The notes under the pieces: generated by a model
Database searches by the model: none
Told to the model about the DNA's origin: nothing
Seen by the model: only the letters and a program-made list of their open reading frames with translations
In this document: piece after piece, positions 1 through 13,174 of the stretch
Numbering within the stretch: position 1 is the first letter of the stretch
How the letters are laid out: every line of letters starts with the position of its first letter
Program-made: the position numbers and the translations under genes
From: Branchiostoma floridae
Lineage: Eukaryota > Chordata > Leptocardii > Amphioxiformes > Branchiostomatidae
Direction: 5' to 3'
NCBI RefSeq assembly: GCF_000003815.2
Contig: NC_049983.1
Span: forward strand, 10,285,453 to 10,349,452
Length of the DNA stretch: 64,000 nt

Positions 1-3000
1 GCTTAGGCTTGAAGTTCCGGCCTGGCAGACTTGATATCATTGGAAAGCTCCCTTAGTAAGGAATAGTAAGGTGCAAACCGCAAAATCCTCGGATACTTGC
101 TTCTCGAGATATTCTTGAGTATACGGACCCTGTTTAGGCGCAACCGCTAGCTCCTTTCTTGAGACCCCGCCTGCCATGGCACCGGGTAGGGTGATGACTT
201 AATGTCGCGATTGTAGCTTAGACTTGAAGTTCCGACCTGGCAGACTTGGTATCATTGGAAAGCTCTCTTAGTAAGGAATAGTAAGGTGCAAACCGCAAAA
301 TCCTCGGATACTTGCTTCTCGAGATATTCTTGAGTATACGGACCCTGTTTAGGCGCAACCGCTAGCTCCTTTCTTGAGACCCCGCCTGCCATGGCACCGG
401 GTAGGGTGATGACTTAATGTCGCGATTGTAGCTTAGGCTTGAAGTTCCGGCCTGGCAGACTTGGTATCATTGGAAAGCTCCCTTAGTAAGAAATAGTAAG
501 GTGCAAACCGCAAAATCCTCGGATACTTGCTTCTCGAGATATTCTTGAGTATACGGACCCTGTTTAGGCGCAACCGCTAGCTCCTTTCTTGAGACCCCGC
601 CTGCCATGGCACCGGGTAGGGTGATGACTTAATGTCGCGATTGTAGCTTAGGCTTGAAGTTCCGGCCTGGCAGACTTGGTATCATTGGAAAGCTCCCTTA
701 GTAAGGAATAGTAAGGTGCAAACCGCAGAATCCTCGGATACTTGCTTCTCGAGATATTCTTGAGTATACGGACCCTGTTTAGGCGCAACCGCTAGCTCCT
801 TTCTTGAGACCCCGCCTGCCACGGCACCGGGTAGGGTGATGACTTAATGTCGCGATTGTAGCTTAGGCTTGAAGTTCCGGCCTGGCAGACTTGGTATCAT
901 TGGAAAGCTCCGTTAGTAAGGAATAGTAAGGTGCAAACCGCAAAAACCTCGGATACTTGCTTCTCGAGATATTCTTGAGTATACGGACCCTGTTTAGGCG
1001 CAACCGCTAGCTCCTTTCTTGAGACCCCGCCTCCCATGGCACCGGGTAGGGTGATGACTTAATGTCGCGATTGTAGCTTAGGCTTGAAGTTCCGGCCTGG
1101 CAGACTTGGTATCATTGGAAAGCTCCCTTAGTAAGGAATAGAAAGGTGCAAACCGCAAAATCCTCGGATACTTACTTCTCGAGATATTCTTGAGTATACG
1201 GACACTGTTTAGGCGCAACCGCTAGCTCCTTTCTTGAGACCCCGCCTGTCACGGCACCGGGTAGGGTGATGACTTAATGTCGCGATTGTAGCTTAGGCTT
1301 GAAGTTCCGGCCTGGCAGACTTGGTATCATTGGAAAGCTCCCTTAGTAAGGAATAGAAAGGTGCAAACCGCAAAATCCTCGGATACTTACTTCTCGAGAT
1401 ATTCTTGAGTATACGGACCCTGTTTAGGCGCAACCGCTAGCTCCTTTCTTGAGACCCCGCCTGCCATGGCACCGGGTAGGGTGATGACTTAATGTCGCGA
1501 TTGTAGCTTAGGCTTGAAGTTCCGGCCTGGCAGACTTGGTATCATTGGAAAGCTCCCTTAGTAAGGAATAGTAAGGTGCAAACCGCAAAATCCTCGGATA
1601 CTTGCTTCTCGAGATATTCTTGAGTATACGGACCCTGTTTAGGCGCAACCGCTAGCTCCTTTCTTGAGACCCCGCCTGCCATGGCACCGGGTAGGGTGAT
1701 GACTTAATGTCGCGATTGTAGCTTAGGCTTGAAGTTCCGGCCTGGCAGACTTGGTATCATTGGAAAGCTCCCTTAGTAAGGAATAGTAAGGTGCAAACCG
1801 CAAAATCCTCGGATACTTGCTTCTCGAGATATTCTTGAGTATACGGACCCTGTTTAGGCGCAACCGCTAGCTCCTTTCTTGAGACCCCGCCTGCCATGGC
1901 ACCGGGTAGGGTGATGACTTAATGTCGCGATTGTAGCTTAGGCTTGAAGTTCCGGCCTGGCAGACTTGGTATCATTGGAAAGCTCCCTTAGTAAGGAATA
2001 GAAAGGTGCAAACCGCAAAATCCTCGGATACTTGCTTCTCGAGATATTCTTGAGTATACGGACCCTGTTTAGGCGCAACCGCTAGCTCCTTTCTTGAGAC
2101 CCCGCCTGCCATGGCACCGGGTAGGGTGATGACTTAATGTCGCGATTGTAGCTTAGGCTTGAAGTTCCGGCCTGGCAGACTTGGTATCATTGGAAAGCTC
2201 CGTTAGTAAGGAATAGTAAGGTGCAAACCGCAAAATCCTCGGATACTTGCTTCTCGAGATATTCTTGAGTATACGGACCCTGTTTAGGCGCAACCGCTAG
2301 CTCCTTTCTTGAGACCCCGCCTGCCACGGCACCGGGTAGGGTGATGACTTAATGTCGCGATTGTAGCTTAGGCTTGAAGTTCCGGCCTGGCAGACTTGGT
2401 ATCATTGGAAAGCTCCCTTAGTAAGGAATAGTAAGGTGCAAACCGCAAAATCCTCGGATACTTGCTTCTCGAGATATTCTTGAGTATACGGACCCTGTTT
2501 AGGCGCAACCGCTAGCTCCTTTCTTGAGACCCCGCCTGCCATGGCACCGGGTAGGGTGATGACTTAATGTCGCGATTGTAGCTTAGGCTTGAAGTTCCGG
2601 CCTGGCAGACTTGGTATCATTGGAAAGCTCCCTTAGTAAGGAATAGTAAGGTGCAAACCGCAAAATCCTCGGATACTTGCTTCTCGAGATATTCTTGAGT
2701 ATACGGACCCTGTTTAGGCGCAACCGCTAGCTCCTTTCTTGAGACCCCGCCTGCCATGGCACCGGGTAGGGTGATGACTTAATGTCGCGATTGTAGCTTA
2801 GGCTTGAAGTTCCGGCCTGGCAGACTTGGTATCATTGGAAAGCTCCCTTAGTAAGGAATAGAAAGGTGCAAACCGCAAAATCCTCGGATACTTGCTTCTC
2901 GAGATATTCTTGAGTATACGGACCCTGTTTAGGCGCAACCGCTAGCTCCTTTCTTGAGACCCCGCCTGCCATGGCACCGGGTAGGGTGATGACTTAATGT

Positions 3001-4402
3001 CGCGATTGTAGCTTAGGCTTGAAGTTCCGGCCTGGCAGACTTGGTATCATTGGAAAGCTCCCTTAGTAAGAAATAGAAAGGTGCAAACCGCAAAATCCTC
3101 GGATACTTCCTTCTCGAGATATTCTTGAGTATACGGACCCTGTTTAGGCGCAACCGCTAGCTCCTTTCTTGAGACCCCGCCTGCCATGGCACCGGGTAGG
3201 GTGATGACTTAATGTCGCGATTGTAGCTTAGGCTTGAAGTTCCGGCCTGGCAGACTTGGTATCATTGGAAAGCTCCCTTAGTAAGGAATAGTAAGGTGCA
3301 AACCGCAAAATCCTCGGATACTTGCTTCTCGAGATATTCTTGAGTATACGGACCCTGTTTAGGCGCAACCGCTAGCTCCTTTCTTGAGACCCCGCCTGCC
3401 ATGGCACCGGGTAGGGTGATGACTTAATGTCGCGATTGTAGCTTAGGCTTGAAGTTCCGGCCTGGCAGACTTGGTATCATTGGAAAGCTCCCTTAGTAAG
3501 AAATAGAAAGGTGCAAACCGCAAAATCCTCGGATACTTCCTTCTCGAGATATTCTTGAGTATACGGACCCTGTTTAGGCGCAACCGCTAGCTCCTTTCTT
3601 GAGACCCCGCCTGTCACGGCACCGGGTAGGGTGATGACTTAATGTCGCGATTGTAGCTTAGGCTTGAAGTTCCGGCCTGGCAGACTTGGTATCATTGGAA
3701 AGCTCCCTTAGTAAGGAATAGAAAGATGCAAACCGCAAAATCCTCGGATACTTCCTTCTCGAGATATTCTTGAGTATACGGACCCTGTTTAGGCGCAACC
3801 GCTAGCTCCTTTCTTGAGACCCCGCCTGCCATGGCACCGGGTAGGGTGATGACTTAATGTCGCGATTGTAGCTTAGGCTTGAAGTTCCGGCCTGGCAGAC
3901 TTGGTATCATTGGAAAGCTCCCTTAGTAAGGAATAGTAAGGTGCAAACCGCAAAATCCTCGGATACTTGCTTCTCGAGATATTCTTGAGTATACGGACCC
4001 TGTTTAGGCGCAACCGCTAGCTCCTTTCTTGAGACCCAACCTGCCACGGCACCGGGTAGGGTGATGACTTAATGTCGCGATTGTAGCTTAGGCTTGAAGT
4101 TCCGGCCTGGCAGACTTGGTATCATTGGAAAGCTCCCTTAGTAAGGAATAGAAAGGTGCAAACCGCAAAATCCTCGGATACTTACTTCTCGAGATATTCT
4201 TGAGTATACGGACACTGTTTAGGCGCAACCGCTAGCTCCTTTCTTGAGACCCCGCCTGTCACGGCACCGGGTAGGGTGATGACTTAAATGTCGACGATTG
4301 TAGCTTAGGCTTGAAGTCTCCGGCCTGGCAGACTTGGTATCATTGGAAAGCTCCCTTAGTAAGGAATAGAAAGATGCAAACCGCAAAATCCTCGGATACT
4401 TC
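1..4402. repeat. 215-bp tandem satellite, left block
   Basis: Head-to-tail monomers start at 1, 216, 431, 646 and so on, with a strict 215-bp step up to 4086, giving 20 full copies and a partial one. Copies differ at only a few recurrent positions (for example gaatagT/Aaagg, acttG/C/Actt, tgcC/TaC/Tgg). Each monomer carries a CTCGAG palindrome followed by a short inverted repeat around a tattcttgagtata core. No gene, tRNA, 5S or snRNA resemblance was recognised. The array runs off the left edge of the window. The last copy (from 4303) has extra single bases near the gap, typical of an unpolished contig end. A pericentromeric or other heterochromatic location is an inference. Confidence 0.97.
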
Positions 4403-4502
4403 NNNNNNNNNNNNNNNNNNNNNNNNNNNNNNNNNNNNNNNNNNNNNNNNNNNNNNNNNNNNNNNNNNNNNNNNNNNNNNNNNNNNNNNNNNNNNNNNNN
4501 NN
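4403..4502. other. Assembly gap (100 N) inside the satellite
   Basis: The run is exactly 100 N. The sequence before it stops at monomer offset 99 and the sequence after it resumes at offset 139. The true missing length should therefore be 39 bp plus a whole number of 215-bp monomers, not 100. Confidence 0.95.
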
Positions 4503-6950
4503 CGCAACCGCATAGCTACCTTTCTTGAGACCCCGCCTGCCATGGCACCCGGGTAGGGTGATGGACTTAATGTCGCGATTGTAAGCCTTAGGCTTGAAGT
4601 TCCGGCCTGGCAGACTTGGTATCATTGGAAAGCTCCCTTAGTAAGGAATAGTAAGGTGCAAACCGCAAAATCCTCGGATACTTGCTTCTCGAGATATTCT
4701 TGAGTATACGGACCCTGTTTAGGCGCAACCGCTAGCTCCTTTCTTGAGACCCCGCCTGCCATGGCACCGGGTAGGGTGATGACGTAATGTCGCGATTGTA
4801 GCTTAGGCTTGAAGTTCCGGCCTGGCAGACTTGGTATCATTGGAAAGCTCCCTTAGTAAGAAATAGAAAGGTGCAAACCGCAAAATCCTCGGATACTTCC
4901 TTCTCGAGATATTCTTGAGTATACGGACCCTGTTTAGGCGCAACCGCTAGCTCCTTTCTTGAGACCCCGCTTGCCATGGCACCGGGTAGGGTGATGACTT
5001 AATGTGGCGATTGTAGCTTAGGCTTGAAGTTCCGGCCTTGCAGACCTGGTATCATTGGAAAGCTCCCTTAGTAAGGAATAGTAAGGTGCAAACCGCAAAA
5101 TCCTCGGATACTTGCTTCTCGAGATATTCTTGAGTATACGGACCCTGTTTAGGCGCAACCGCTAGCTCCTTTCTTGAGACCCCGCCTGCCATGGCACCGG
5201 GTAGGGTGATGACTTAATGTCGCGATTGTAGCTTAGACTTGAAGTTCCGACCTGGCAGACTTGGTATCATTGGAAAGCTCTCTTAGCAAGGAATAGTAAG
5301 GTGCAACCCGCAAAATCCTCGGATACTTGCTTCTCGAGATATTCTTGAGTATACGGACCCTGTTTAGGCGCAACCGCTAGCTCCTTTCTTGAGACCCCGC
5401 TTGCCATGGCACCGGTTAGGGTGATGACTTAATGTGGCGATTGTAGCTTAGGCTTGAAGTTCCGGCCTGGCAGATTTGGTATCATTGGAAAGCTCCCTTA
5501 GTAAGGAATAGTAAGGTGCAAACCGCAAAATCCTCGGATACTTGCTTCTCGAGATATTCTTGAGTAAACGGACCCTGTTTAGGCGCAACCGCTAGCTCCT
5601 TTCTTGAGACCCCGCCTGCCATGGCACCGGGTAGGGTGATGACTTAATGTCGCGATTGTAGCTTAGGCTTGAAGTTCCGGCCTGGCAGACTTGGTATCAT
5701 TGGAAAGCTCCCTTAGTAAGGAATAGTAAGGTGCAAACCGCAAAATCCTCGGATACTTGCTTCTCGAGATATTCTTGAGTATACGGACCCTGTTTAGGCG
5801 CAACCGCTAGCTCCTTTCTTGAGACCCCGCCTGCCATGGCACCGGGTAGGGTGATGACTTAATGTCGCGATTGTAGCTTAGGCTTGAAGTTCCGGCCTGG
5901 CAGACTTGGTATCATTGGAAAGCTCCCTTAGTAAGGAATAGTAAGGTGCAAACCGCAAAATCCTCGGATACTTGCTTCTCGAGATATTCTTGAGTATACG
6001 GACCCTGTTTAGGCGCAACCGCTAGCTCCTTTCTTGAGACCCCGCCTGCCATGGCACCGGGTAGGGTGATGACTTAATGTCGCGATTGTAGCTTAGGCTT
6101 GAAGTTCCGGCCTGGCAGACTTGGTATCATTGGAAAGCTCCCTTAGTAAGGAATAGTAAGGTGCAAACCGCAAAATCCTCGGATACTTGCTTCTCGAGAT
6201 ATTCTTGAGTATACGGACCCTGTTTAGGCGCAACCGCTAGCTCCTTTCTTGAGACCCCGCCTGCCACGGCACCGGGTAGGGTGATGACTTAATGTCGCGA
6301 TTGTAGCTTAGGCTTGAAGTTCCGGCCTGGCAGACTTGATATCATTGGAAAGCTCCCTTAGTAAGGAATAGTAAGGTGCAAACCGCAAAAACCTCGGATA
6401 CTTGCTTCTCGAGATATTCTTGAGTATACGGACCCTGTTTAGGCGCAACCGCTAGCTCCTTTCTTGAGACCCCGCCTGTCATGGCACCGGGTAGGGTGAT
6501 GACTTAATGTCGCGATTGTAGCTTAGGCTTGAAGTTCCGGCCTGGCAGACTTGGTATCATTGGAAAGCTCCCTTAGTAAGAAATAGAAAGGTGCAAACCG
6601 CAAAATCCTCGGATACTTCCTTCTCGAGATATTCTTGAGTATACGGACCCTGTTTAGGCGCAACCGCTAGCTCCTTTCTTGAGACCCCGCCTCCCATGGC
6701 ACCGGGTAGGGTGATGACTTAATGTCGCGATTGTAGCTTAGGCTTGAAGTTCCGGCCTGGCAGACTTGGTATCATTGGAAAGCTCCCTTAGTAAGGAATA
6801 GTAAGGTGCAAACCGCAAAATCCTCGGATACTTACTTCTCGAGATATTCTTGAGTATACGGACCCTGTTTAGGCGCAACCGCTAGCTCCTTTCTTGAGAC
6901 CCCGCCTGTCACGGCACCGGGTAGGGTGATGACTTAATATCGCGATTGTA

Positions 6951-7142
6951 GCTTAGGCTTGAAGTTCCGGCATGCCAGACTTGGTATCATTGGAAAGCTC
7001 CCTTAGTAAGGAATAGTAAGGTGCAAACCGCAAAAACCTCGGATACTTGCTTCTCGAGATATTCTTGAGTATACGGCCTGTTTAGGCGCAACCGCTCCTG
7101 CCATGGCACCGGGTAGGGTGATGACTTAATGTCGCGATTGTA
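6951..7142. repeat. Truncated 192-bp satellite monomer, copy 1
   Basis: Relative to the 215-bp consensus this monomer lacks 2 bp in the ggaccctg segment and 21 bp between ccgct and cctgcc. Short CCGC homology lies at the deletion edges. The next monomer begins gcttcgg instead of gcttagg, and that change travels with the truncated copy. Confidence 0.93.
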
Positions 7143-9507
7143 GCTTCGGCTTGAAGTTCCGGCCTGGCAGACTTGGTATCATTGGAAAGCTCCCTTAGTA
7201 AGGAATAGTAAGGTGCAAACCGCAAAAACCTCGGATACTTGCTTCTCGAGATATTCTTGAGTATACGGACCCTGTTTAGGCGCAACCGCTAGCTCCTTTC
7301 TTGAGACCCCGCCTGCCATGGCACCGGGTAGGGTGATGACTTAATGTCGCGATTGTAGCTTAGGCTTGAAGTTCCGGCCTGGCAGACTTGGTATCATTGG
7401 AAAGCTCCCTTAGTAAGGAATAGAAAGGTGCAAACCGCAAAATCCTCGGATACTTGCTTCTCGAGATATTCTTGAGTATACGGACCCTGTTTAGGCGCAA
7501 CCGCTAGCTCCTTTCTTGAGACCCCGCCTGCCATGGCACCGGGTAGGGTGATGACTTAATGTCGCGATTGTAGCTTAGGCTTGAAGTTCCGGCCTGGCAG
7601 ACTTGGTATCATTGGAAAGCTCCCTTAGTAAGGAATAGTAAGGTGCAAACCGCAAAATCCTCGGATACTTGCTTCTCGAGATATTCTTGAGTATACGGAC
7701 CCTGTTTAGGCGCAACCGCTAGCTCCTTTCTTGAGACCCCGCCTGCCATGGCACCGGGTAGGGTGATGACTTAATGTCGCGATTGTAGCTTAGGCTTGAA
7801 GTTCCGGCCTGGCAGACTTGGTATCATTGGAAAGCTCCCTTAGTAAGGAATAGTAAGGTGCAAACCGCAAAATCCTCGGATACTTGCTTCTCGAGATATT
7901 CTTGAGTATACGGACCCTGTTTAGGCGCAACCGCTAGCTCCTTTCTTGAGACCCCGCCTGCCATGGCACCGGGTAGGGTGATGACTTAATGTCGCGATTG
8001 TAGCTTAGGCTTGAAGATCCGGCCTGGCAGACTTGGTATCATTGGAAAGCTCCCTTAGTAAGGAATAGAAAGGTGCAAACCGCAAAATCCTCGGATACTT
8101 GCTTCTCGAGATATTCTTGAGTATACGGACCCTGTTTAGGCGCAACCGCTAGCTCCTTTCTTGAGACCCCGCCTGCCACGGCACCGGGTAGGGTGATGAC
8201 TTAATGTCGCGATTGTAGCTTAGGCTTGAAGTTCCGGCCTGGCAGACTTGGTATCATTGGAAAGCTCCCTTAGTAAGAAATAGAAAGGTGCAAATCGCAA
8301 AATCCTCGGATACTTCCTTCTCGAGATATTCTTGAGTATACGGACCCTGTTTAGGCGCAACCGCTAGCTCCTTTCTTGAGACCCCGCCTGCCACGGCACC
8401 GGGTAGGGTGATGACTTAATGTCGCGATTGTAGCTTAGGCTTGAAGTTCCGGCCTGGCAGACTTGGTATCATTGGAAAGCTTCCTTAGTAAGGAATAGAA
8501 AGGTGCAAACCGCAAAATCCTCGGATACTTGCTTCTCGAGATATTCTTGAGTATTCGGACCCTGTTTAGGCGCAACCGCTAGCTCCTTTCTTGAGACCCC
8601 GCCTGCCACGGCACCGGGTAGGGTGATGACTTAATGTCGCGATTGTAGCTTAGGCTTGAAGTTCCGGCCTGGCAGACTTGGTATCATTGGAAAGCTCCCT
8701 TAGTAAGGAATAGTAAGGTGCAAACCGCAAAATCCTCGGATACTTGCTTCTCGAGATATTCTTGAGTATACGGACCCTGTTTAGGCGCAACCGCTAGCTC
8801 CTTTCTTGAGACCCCGCCTGTCATGGCACCGGGTAGGGTGATGACTTAATGTCGCGATTGTAGCTTAGGCTTGAAGTTCCGGCCTGGCAGACTTGGTATC
8901 ATTGGAAAGCTCCCTTAGTAAGGAATAGAAAGGTGCAAACCGCAAAATCATCGGATACTTCCTTCTCGAGATATTCTTGAGTATACGGACCCTGTTAAGG
9001 CGCAACCGCTAGCTCCTTTCTTGAGACCCCGCCTGCCATGGCACCGGGTAGGGTGATGACTTAATGTCGCGATTGTAGCTTAGGCTTGAAGTTCCGGCCT
9101 GGCAGACTTGGTATCATTGGAAAGCTCCCTTAGTAAGAAATAGAAAGGTGCAAACCGCAAAATCCTCGGATACTTGCTTCTCGAGATATTCTTGAGTATA
9201 CGGACCCTGTTAAGGCGCAACCGCTAGCTCCTTTCTTGAGACCCCGCCTGCCATGGCACCGGGTAGGGTGATGACTTAATGTCGCGATTGCAGCTTAGGC
9301 TTGAAGTTCCGGCCTGGCAGACTTGGTATCATTGGAAAGCTCCCTTAGTAAGGAATAGTAAGGTGCAAACCGCAAAATCCTCGAATACTTGCTTCTCGAG
9401 ATATTCTTGAGTATACGGACCCTGTTTAGGCGCAACCGCTAGCTCCTTTCTTGAGACCCCGCCTGTCACGGCACCGGGTAGGGTGATGACTTAATGTCGC
9501 GATTGTA

Positions 9508-9699
9508 GCTTAGGCTTGAAGTTCCGGCCTGGCAGACTTGGTATCATTGGAAAGCTCCCTTAGTAAGGAATAGTAAGGTGCAAACCGCAAAAACCTCGGA
9601 TACTTGCTTCTCGAGATATTCTTGAGTATACGGCCTGTTTAGGCGCAACCGCTCCTGCCATGGCACCGGGTAGGGTGATGACTTAATGTCGCGATTGTA
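9508..9699. repeat. Truncated 192-bp satellite monomer, copy 2
   Basis: It has the same two deletions as the copy at 6951, and the following monomer again begins gcttcgg. It lies 12 monomers (2557 bp) after copy 1. The next monomer carries the additional 1-bp-short ttctggggcccc variant. Confidence 0.93.
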
Positions 9700-12493
9700 G
9701 CTTCGGCTTGAAGTTCCGGCCTGGCAGACTTGGTATCATTGGAAAGCTCCCTTAGTAAGGAATAGTAAGGTGCAAACCGCAAAAACCTCGGATACTTGCT
9801 TCTCGAGATATTCTTGAGTATACGGACCCTGTTTAGGCGCAACCGCTAGCTCCTTTCTGGGGCCCCGCCTGCCACGGCACCGGGTAGGGTGATGACTTAA
9901 TGTCGCGATTGTAGCTTAGGCTTGAAGTTCCGGCCTGGCAGACTTGGTATCATTGGAAAGCTCCCTTAGTAAGAAATATTAAGGTGCAAAGCGCAAAAAC
10001 CTCGGATACTTCCTTCTCGAGATATTCTTGAGTATACGGACCCTGTTTAGGCGCAACCGCTAGCTCCTTTCTTGAGACCCCGCCTGCTATGGCACCGGGT
10101 AGGGTGATGACTTAATGTCGCGATTGTAGCTTAGGCTTGAAGTTCCGGTCTGGCAGACTTGATATCATTGGAAAGCTCCCTTAGTAAGGAATAGAAAGGT
10201 GCAAACCGCAAAATCCTCGGATACTTGCTTCTCGAGATATTCTTGAGTATACGGACCCTGTTTAGGCGCAACCGCTAGCTCCTTTCTTGAGACCCCGCCT
10301 GCCACGGCACCGGGTAGGGTGATGACTTAATGTCGCGATTGTAGCTTAGGCTTGAAGTTCCGGCCTGGCAGACTTGGTATCATTGGAAAGCTCCCTTAGT
10401 AAGGAATAGTAAGGTGCAAACCGCAAAATCCTCGGATACTTGCTTCTCGAGATATTCTTGAGTATACGGACCCTGTTTAGGCGCAACCGCTAGCTCCTTT
10501 CTTGAGACCCCGCCTGCCATGGCACCGGGTAGGGTGATGACTTAATGTCGCGATTGTAGCTTAGGCTTGAAGTTCCGGCCTGGCAGACTTGGTATCATTG
10601 GAAAGCTCCCTTAGTAAGGAATAGTAAGGTGCAAACCGCAAAATCCTCGGATACTTGCTTCTCGAGATATTCTTGAGTATACGGACCCTGTTTAGGCGCA
10701 ACCGCTAGCTCCTTTCTTGAGACCCCGCCTGCCATGGCACCGGGTAGGGTGATGACTTAATGTCGCGATTGTAGCTTAGGCTTGAAGTTCCGGCCTGGCA
10801 GACTTGGTATCATTGGAAAGCTCCCTTAGTAAGGAATAGTAAGGTGCAAACCGCAAAATCCTCGGATGCTTGCTTCTCGAGATATTCTTGAGTATACGGA
10901 CCCTGTTTAGGCGCAACCGCTAGCTCCTTTCTTGAGACCCCGCCTGCCATGGCACCGGGTAGGGTGATGACTTAATGTCGCGATTGTAGCTTAGGCTTGA
11001 AGTTCCGGCCTGGCAGACTTGGTATCATTGGAAAGCTCCCTTAGTAAGGAATAGTAAGGTGCAAACCGCAAAAACCTCGGATACTTGCTTCTCGAGATAT
11101 TCTTGAGTATACGGACCCTGTTTAGGCGCAACCGCTAGCTCCTTTCTTGAGACCCCGCCTGCCACGGCACCGGGTAGGGTGATGACTTAATGTCGCGATT
11201 GTAGCTTAGGCTTGAAGTTCCGGCCTGGCAGATTTGGTATCATTGGAAAGCTCCCTTAGTAAGGAATAGTAAGGTGCAAACCGCAAAAACCTCGGATACT
11301 TGCTTCTCGAGATATTCTTGAGTATACGGACCCTGTTTAGGCGCAACCGCTAGCTCCTTTCTTGTGACCCCGCCTGCCATGGCACCGGGTAGGGTGATGA
11401 CTTAATGTCGCGATTGTAGCTTAGGCTTGAAGTTCCGGCCTGGCAGACTTGGCATCATTGAAAAGCTCCCTTAGTAAGGAATAGTAAGGTGCAAACCGCA
11501 AAAACCTCGGATACTTGCTTCTCGAGATATTCTTGAGTATACGGACCCTGTTTAGGCGCAACCGCTAGCTCCTTTCTTGAGACCCCGCCTGTCACGGCAC
11601 CGGGTAGGGTGATGACTTAATGTCGCGATTGTAGCTTAGGCTTGAAGTTCCGGCCTGGCAGACTTGGTATCATTGGAAAGCTCCCTTAGTAAGAAATAGT
11701 AAGGTGCAAACCGCAAAATCCTCGGATACTTGCTTCTCGAGATATTCTTGAGTATACGGACCCTGTTAAGGCGCAACCGCTAGCTCCTTTCTTGAGACCC
11801 CGCCTGCCATGGCACCGGGTAGGGTGATGACTTAATGTCGCGATTGTAGCTTAGGCTTGAAGTTCCGGCCTGGCAGACTTGGTATCATTGGAAAGCTCCC
11901 TTAGTAAGGAATAGTAAGGTGCAAACCGCAAAATCCTCGGATACTTGCTTCTCGAGATATTCTTGAGTATACGGACCCTGTTTAGGCGCAACCGCTAGCT
12001 CCTTTCTTGAGACCCCGCCTGCCATGGCACCGGGTAGGGTGATGACTTAATGTCGCGATTGTAGCTTAGGCTTGAAGTTCCGGCCTGGCAGACTTGGTAT
12101 CATTGGAAAGCTCCCTTAGTAAGGAATAGAAAGGTGCAAACCGCAAAATCCTCGGATACTTCCTTCTCGAGATATTCTTGAGTATACGGACCCTGTTTAG
12201 GCGCAACCGCTAGCTCCGTTCTTGAGACCCCGCCTTCCTCGGCACCGGGTAGGGTGATGACTTAATGTCGCGATTCTAGCTTAGGCTTGAAGTTCCGGCC
12301 TGGCAGATTTGGTATCATTGGAAAGCTCCCTTAGTAAGGAATAGTAAGGTGCAAACCGCAAAAACCTCGGATACTTGCTTCTCGAGATATTCTTGAGTAT
12401 ACGGACCCTGTTTAGGCGCAACCGCTAGCTCCTTTCTTGTGACCCCGCCTGCCATGGCACCGGGTAGGGTGATGACTTAATGTCGCGATTCTA

Positions 12494-12685
12494 GCTTAGG
12501 CTTGAAGTTCCGGCATGGCAGACTTGGCATCATTGGAAAGCTCCCTTAGTAAGGAATAGTAAGGTGCAAACCGCAAAAACCTCGGATACTTGCTTCTCGA
12601 GATATTCTTGAGTATACGGCCTGTTTAGGCGCAACCGCTCCTGCCATGGCACCGGGTAGGGTGATGACTTAATGTCGCGATTGTA
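12494..12685. repeat. Truncated 192-bp satellite monomer, copy 3
   Basis: It has the same two deletions, is followed by a gcttcgg monomer and then by the ttctggggcccc variant, as at copy 2. It lies 14 monomers (2986 bp) after copy 2, so the variant has been moved in multi-monomer blocks. Confidence 0.93.
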
Positions 12686-12958
12686 GCTTCGGCTTGAAGT
12701 TCCGGCCTGGCAGACTTGGTATCATTGGAAAGCTCCCTTAGTAAGGAATAGTAAGGTGCAAACCGCAAAAACCTCGGATACTTGCTTCTCGAGATATTCT
12801 TGAGTATACGGACCCTGTTTAGGCGCAACCGCTAGCTCCTTTCTGGGGCCCCGCCTGCCACGGCACCGGGTAGGGTGATGACTTAATGTCGCGATTGTAG
12901 CTTAGGCTTGAAGTTCCGGCCTGGCAGACTTGTATCATTGAAAGACGACTATACAGAT

Positions 12959-13058
12959 NNNNNNNNNNNNNNNNNNNNNNNNNNNNNNNNNNNNNNNNNN
13001 NNNNNNNNNNNNNNNNNNNNNNNNNNNNNNNNNNNNNNNNNNNNNNNNNNNNNNNNNN
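12959..13058. other. Assembly gap (100 N) at the satellite edge
   Basis: The run is exactly 100 N and the flanking satellite copy shows dropped bases. The true junction between the satellite and the following minisatellite is not seen. Confidence 0.95.
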
Positions 13059-13061
13059 ATT

Positions 13062-13164
13062 GATGAACTCCACAGCTGTGGAGTTCATCACTATGTTGAT
13101 GAAATCCACAGCTGTGGATTTCATCGGTAGAAGGATGATGAACTCCACGGCTGTGGATTTCATC
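13062..13164. repeat. Three 28-bp palindromes in tandem
   Basis: Palindromes at 13062-13089 and 13098-13125 are perfect, and the one at 13137-13164 is near-perfect. Each has arms gatgaaMtccac / gtggaKttcatc meeting at CAGCTG or CGGCTG. They are separated by 8-11 bp spacers, so the array is a row of potential cruciforms. It abuts the gap, and the number of units on the left is unknown. Confidence 0.92.
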
Positions 13165-13174
13165 GATATGTAGT

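Larger units (their letters stand above)
4503..12958. repeat. 215-bp tandem satellite, right block
   Basis: The same 215-bp monomer continues, with starts at 4801, 5016 and so on to 6951, 7143 to 9508, 9700, 9914 to 12494, 12686 and 12900. Three copies are shortened to 192 bp, and the copies at 9700 and 12686 are 1 bp short in the ttctggggcccc segment. The array ends in a degraded partial copy at about 12930, just before the next gap. Short open frames inside the copies are by-products of repetition and are not annotated as genes. Confidence 0.97.

Noticed and set aside
7082..12828. Three identical 67-codon minus-strand frames at 7082, 9639 and 12625
   Set aside because: They exist because the truncated satellite monomer recurs; the frame is a by-product of the repeat.
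1..12958. CRISPR array
   Set aside because: The repeats are contiguous 215-bp monomers with no variable spacers, in an animal genome.
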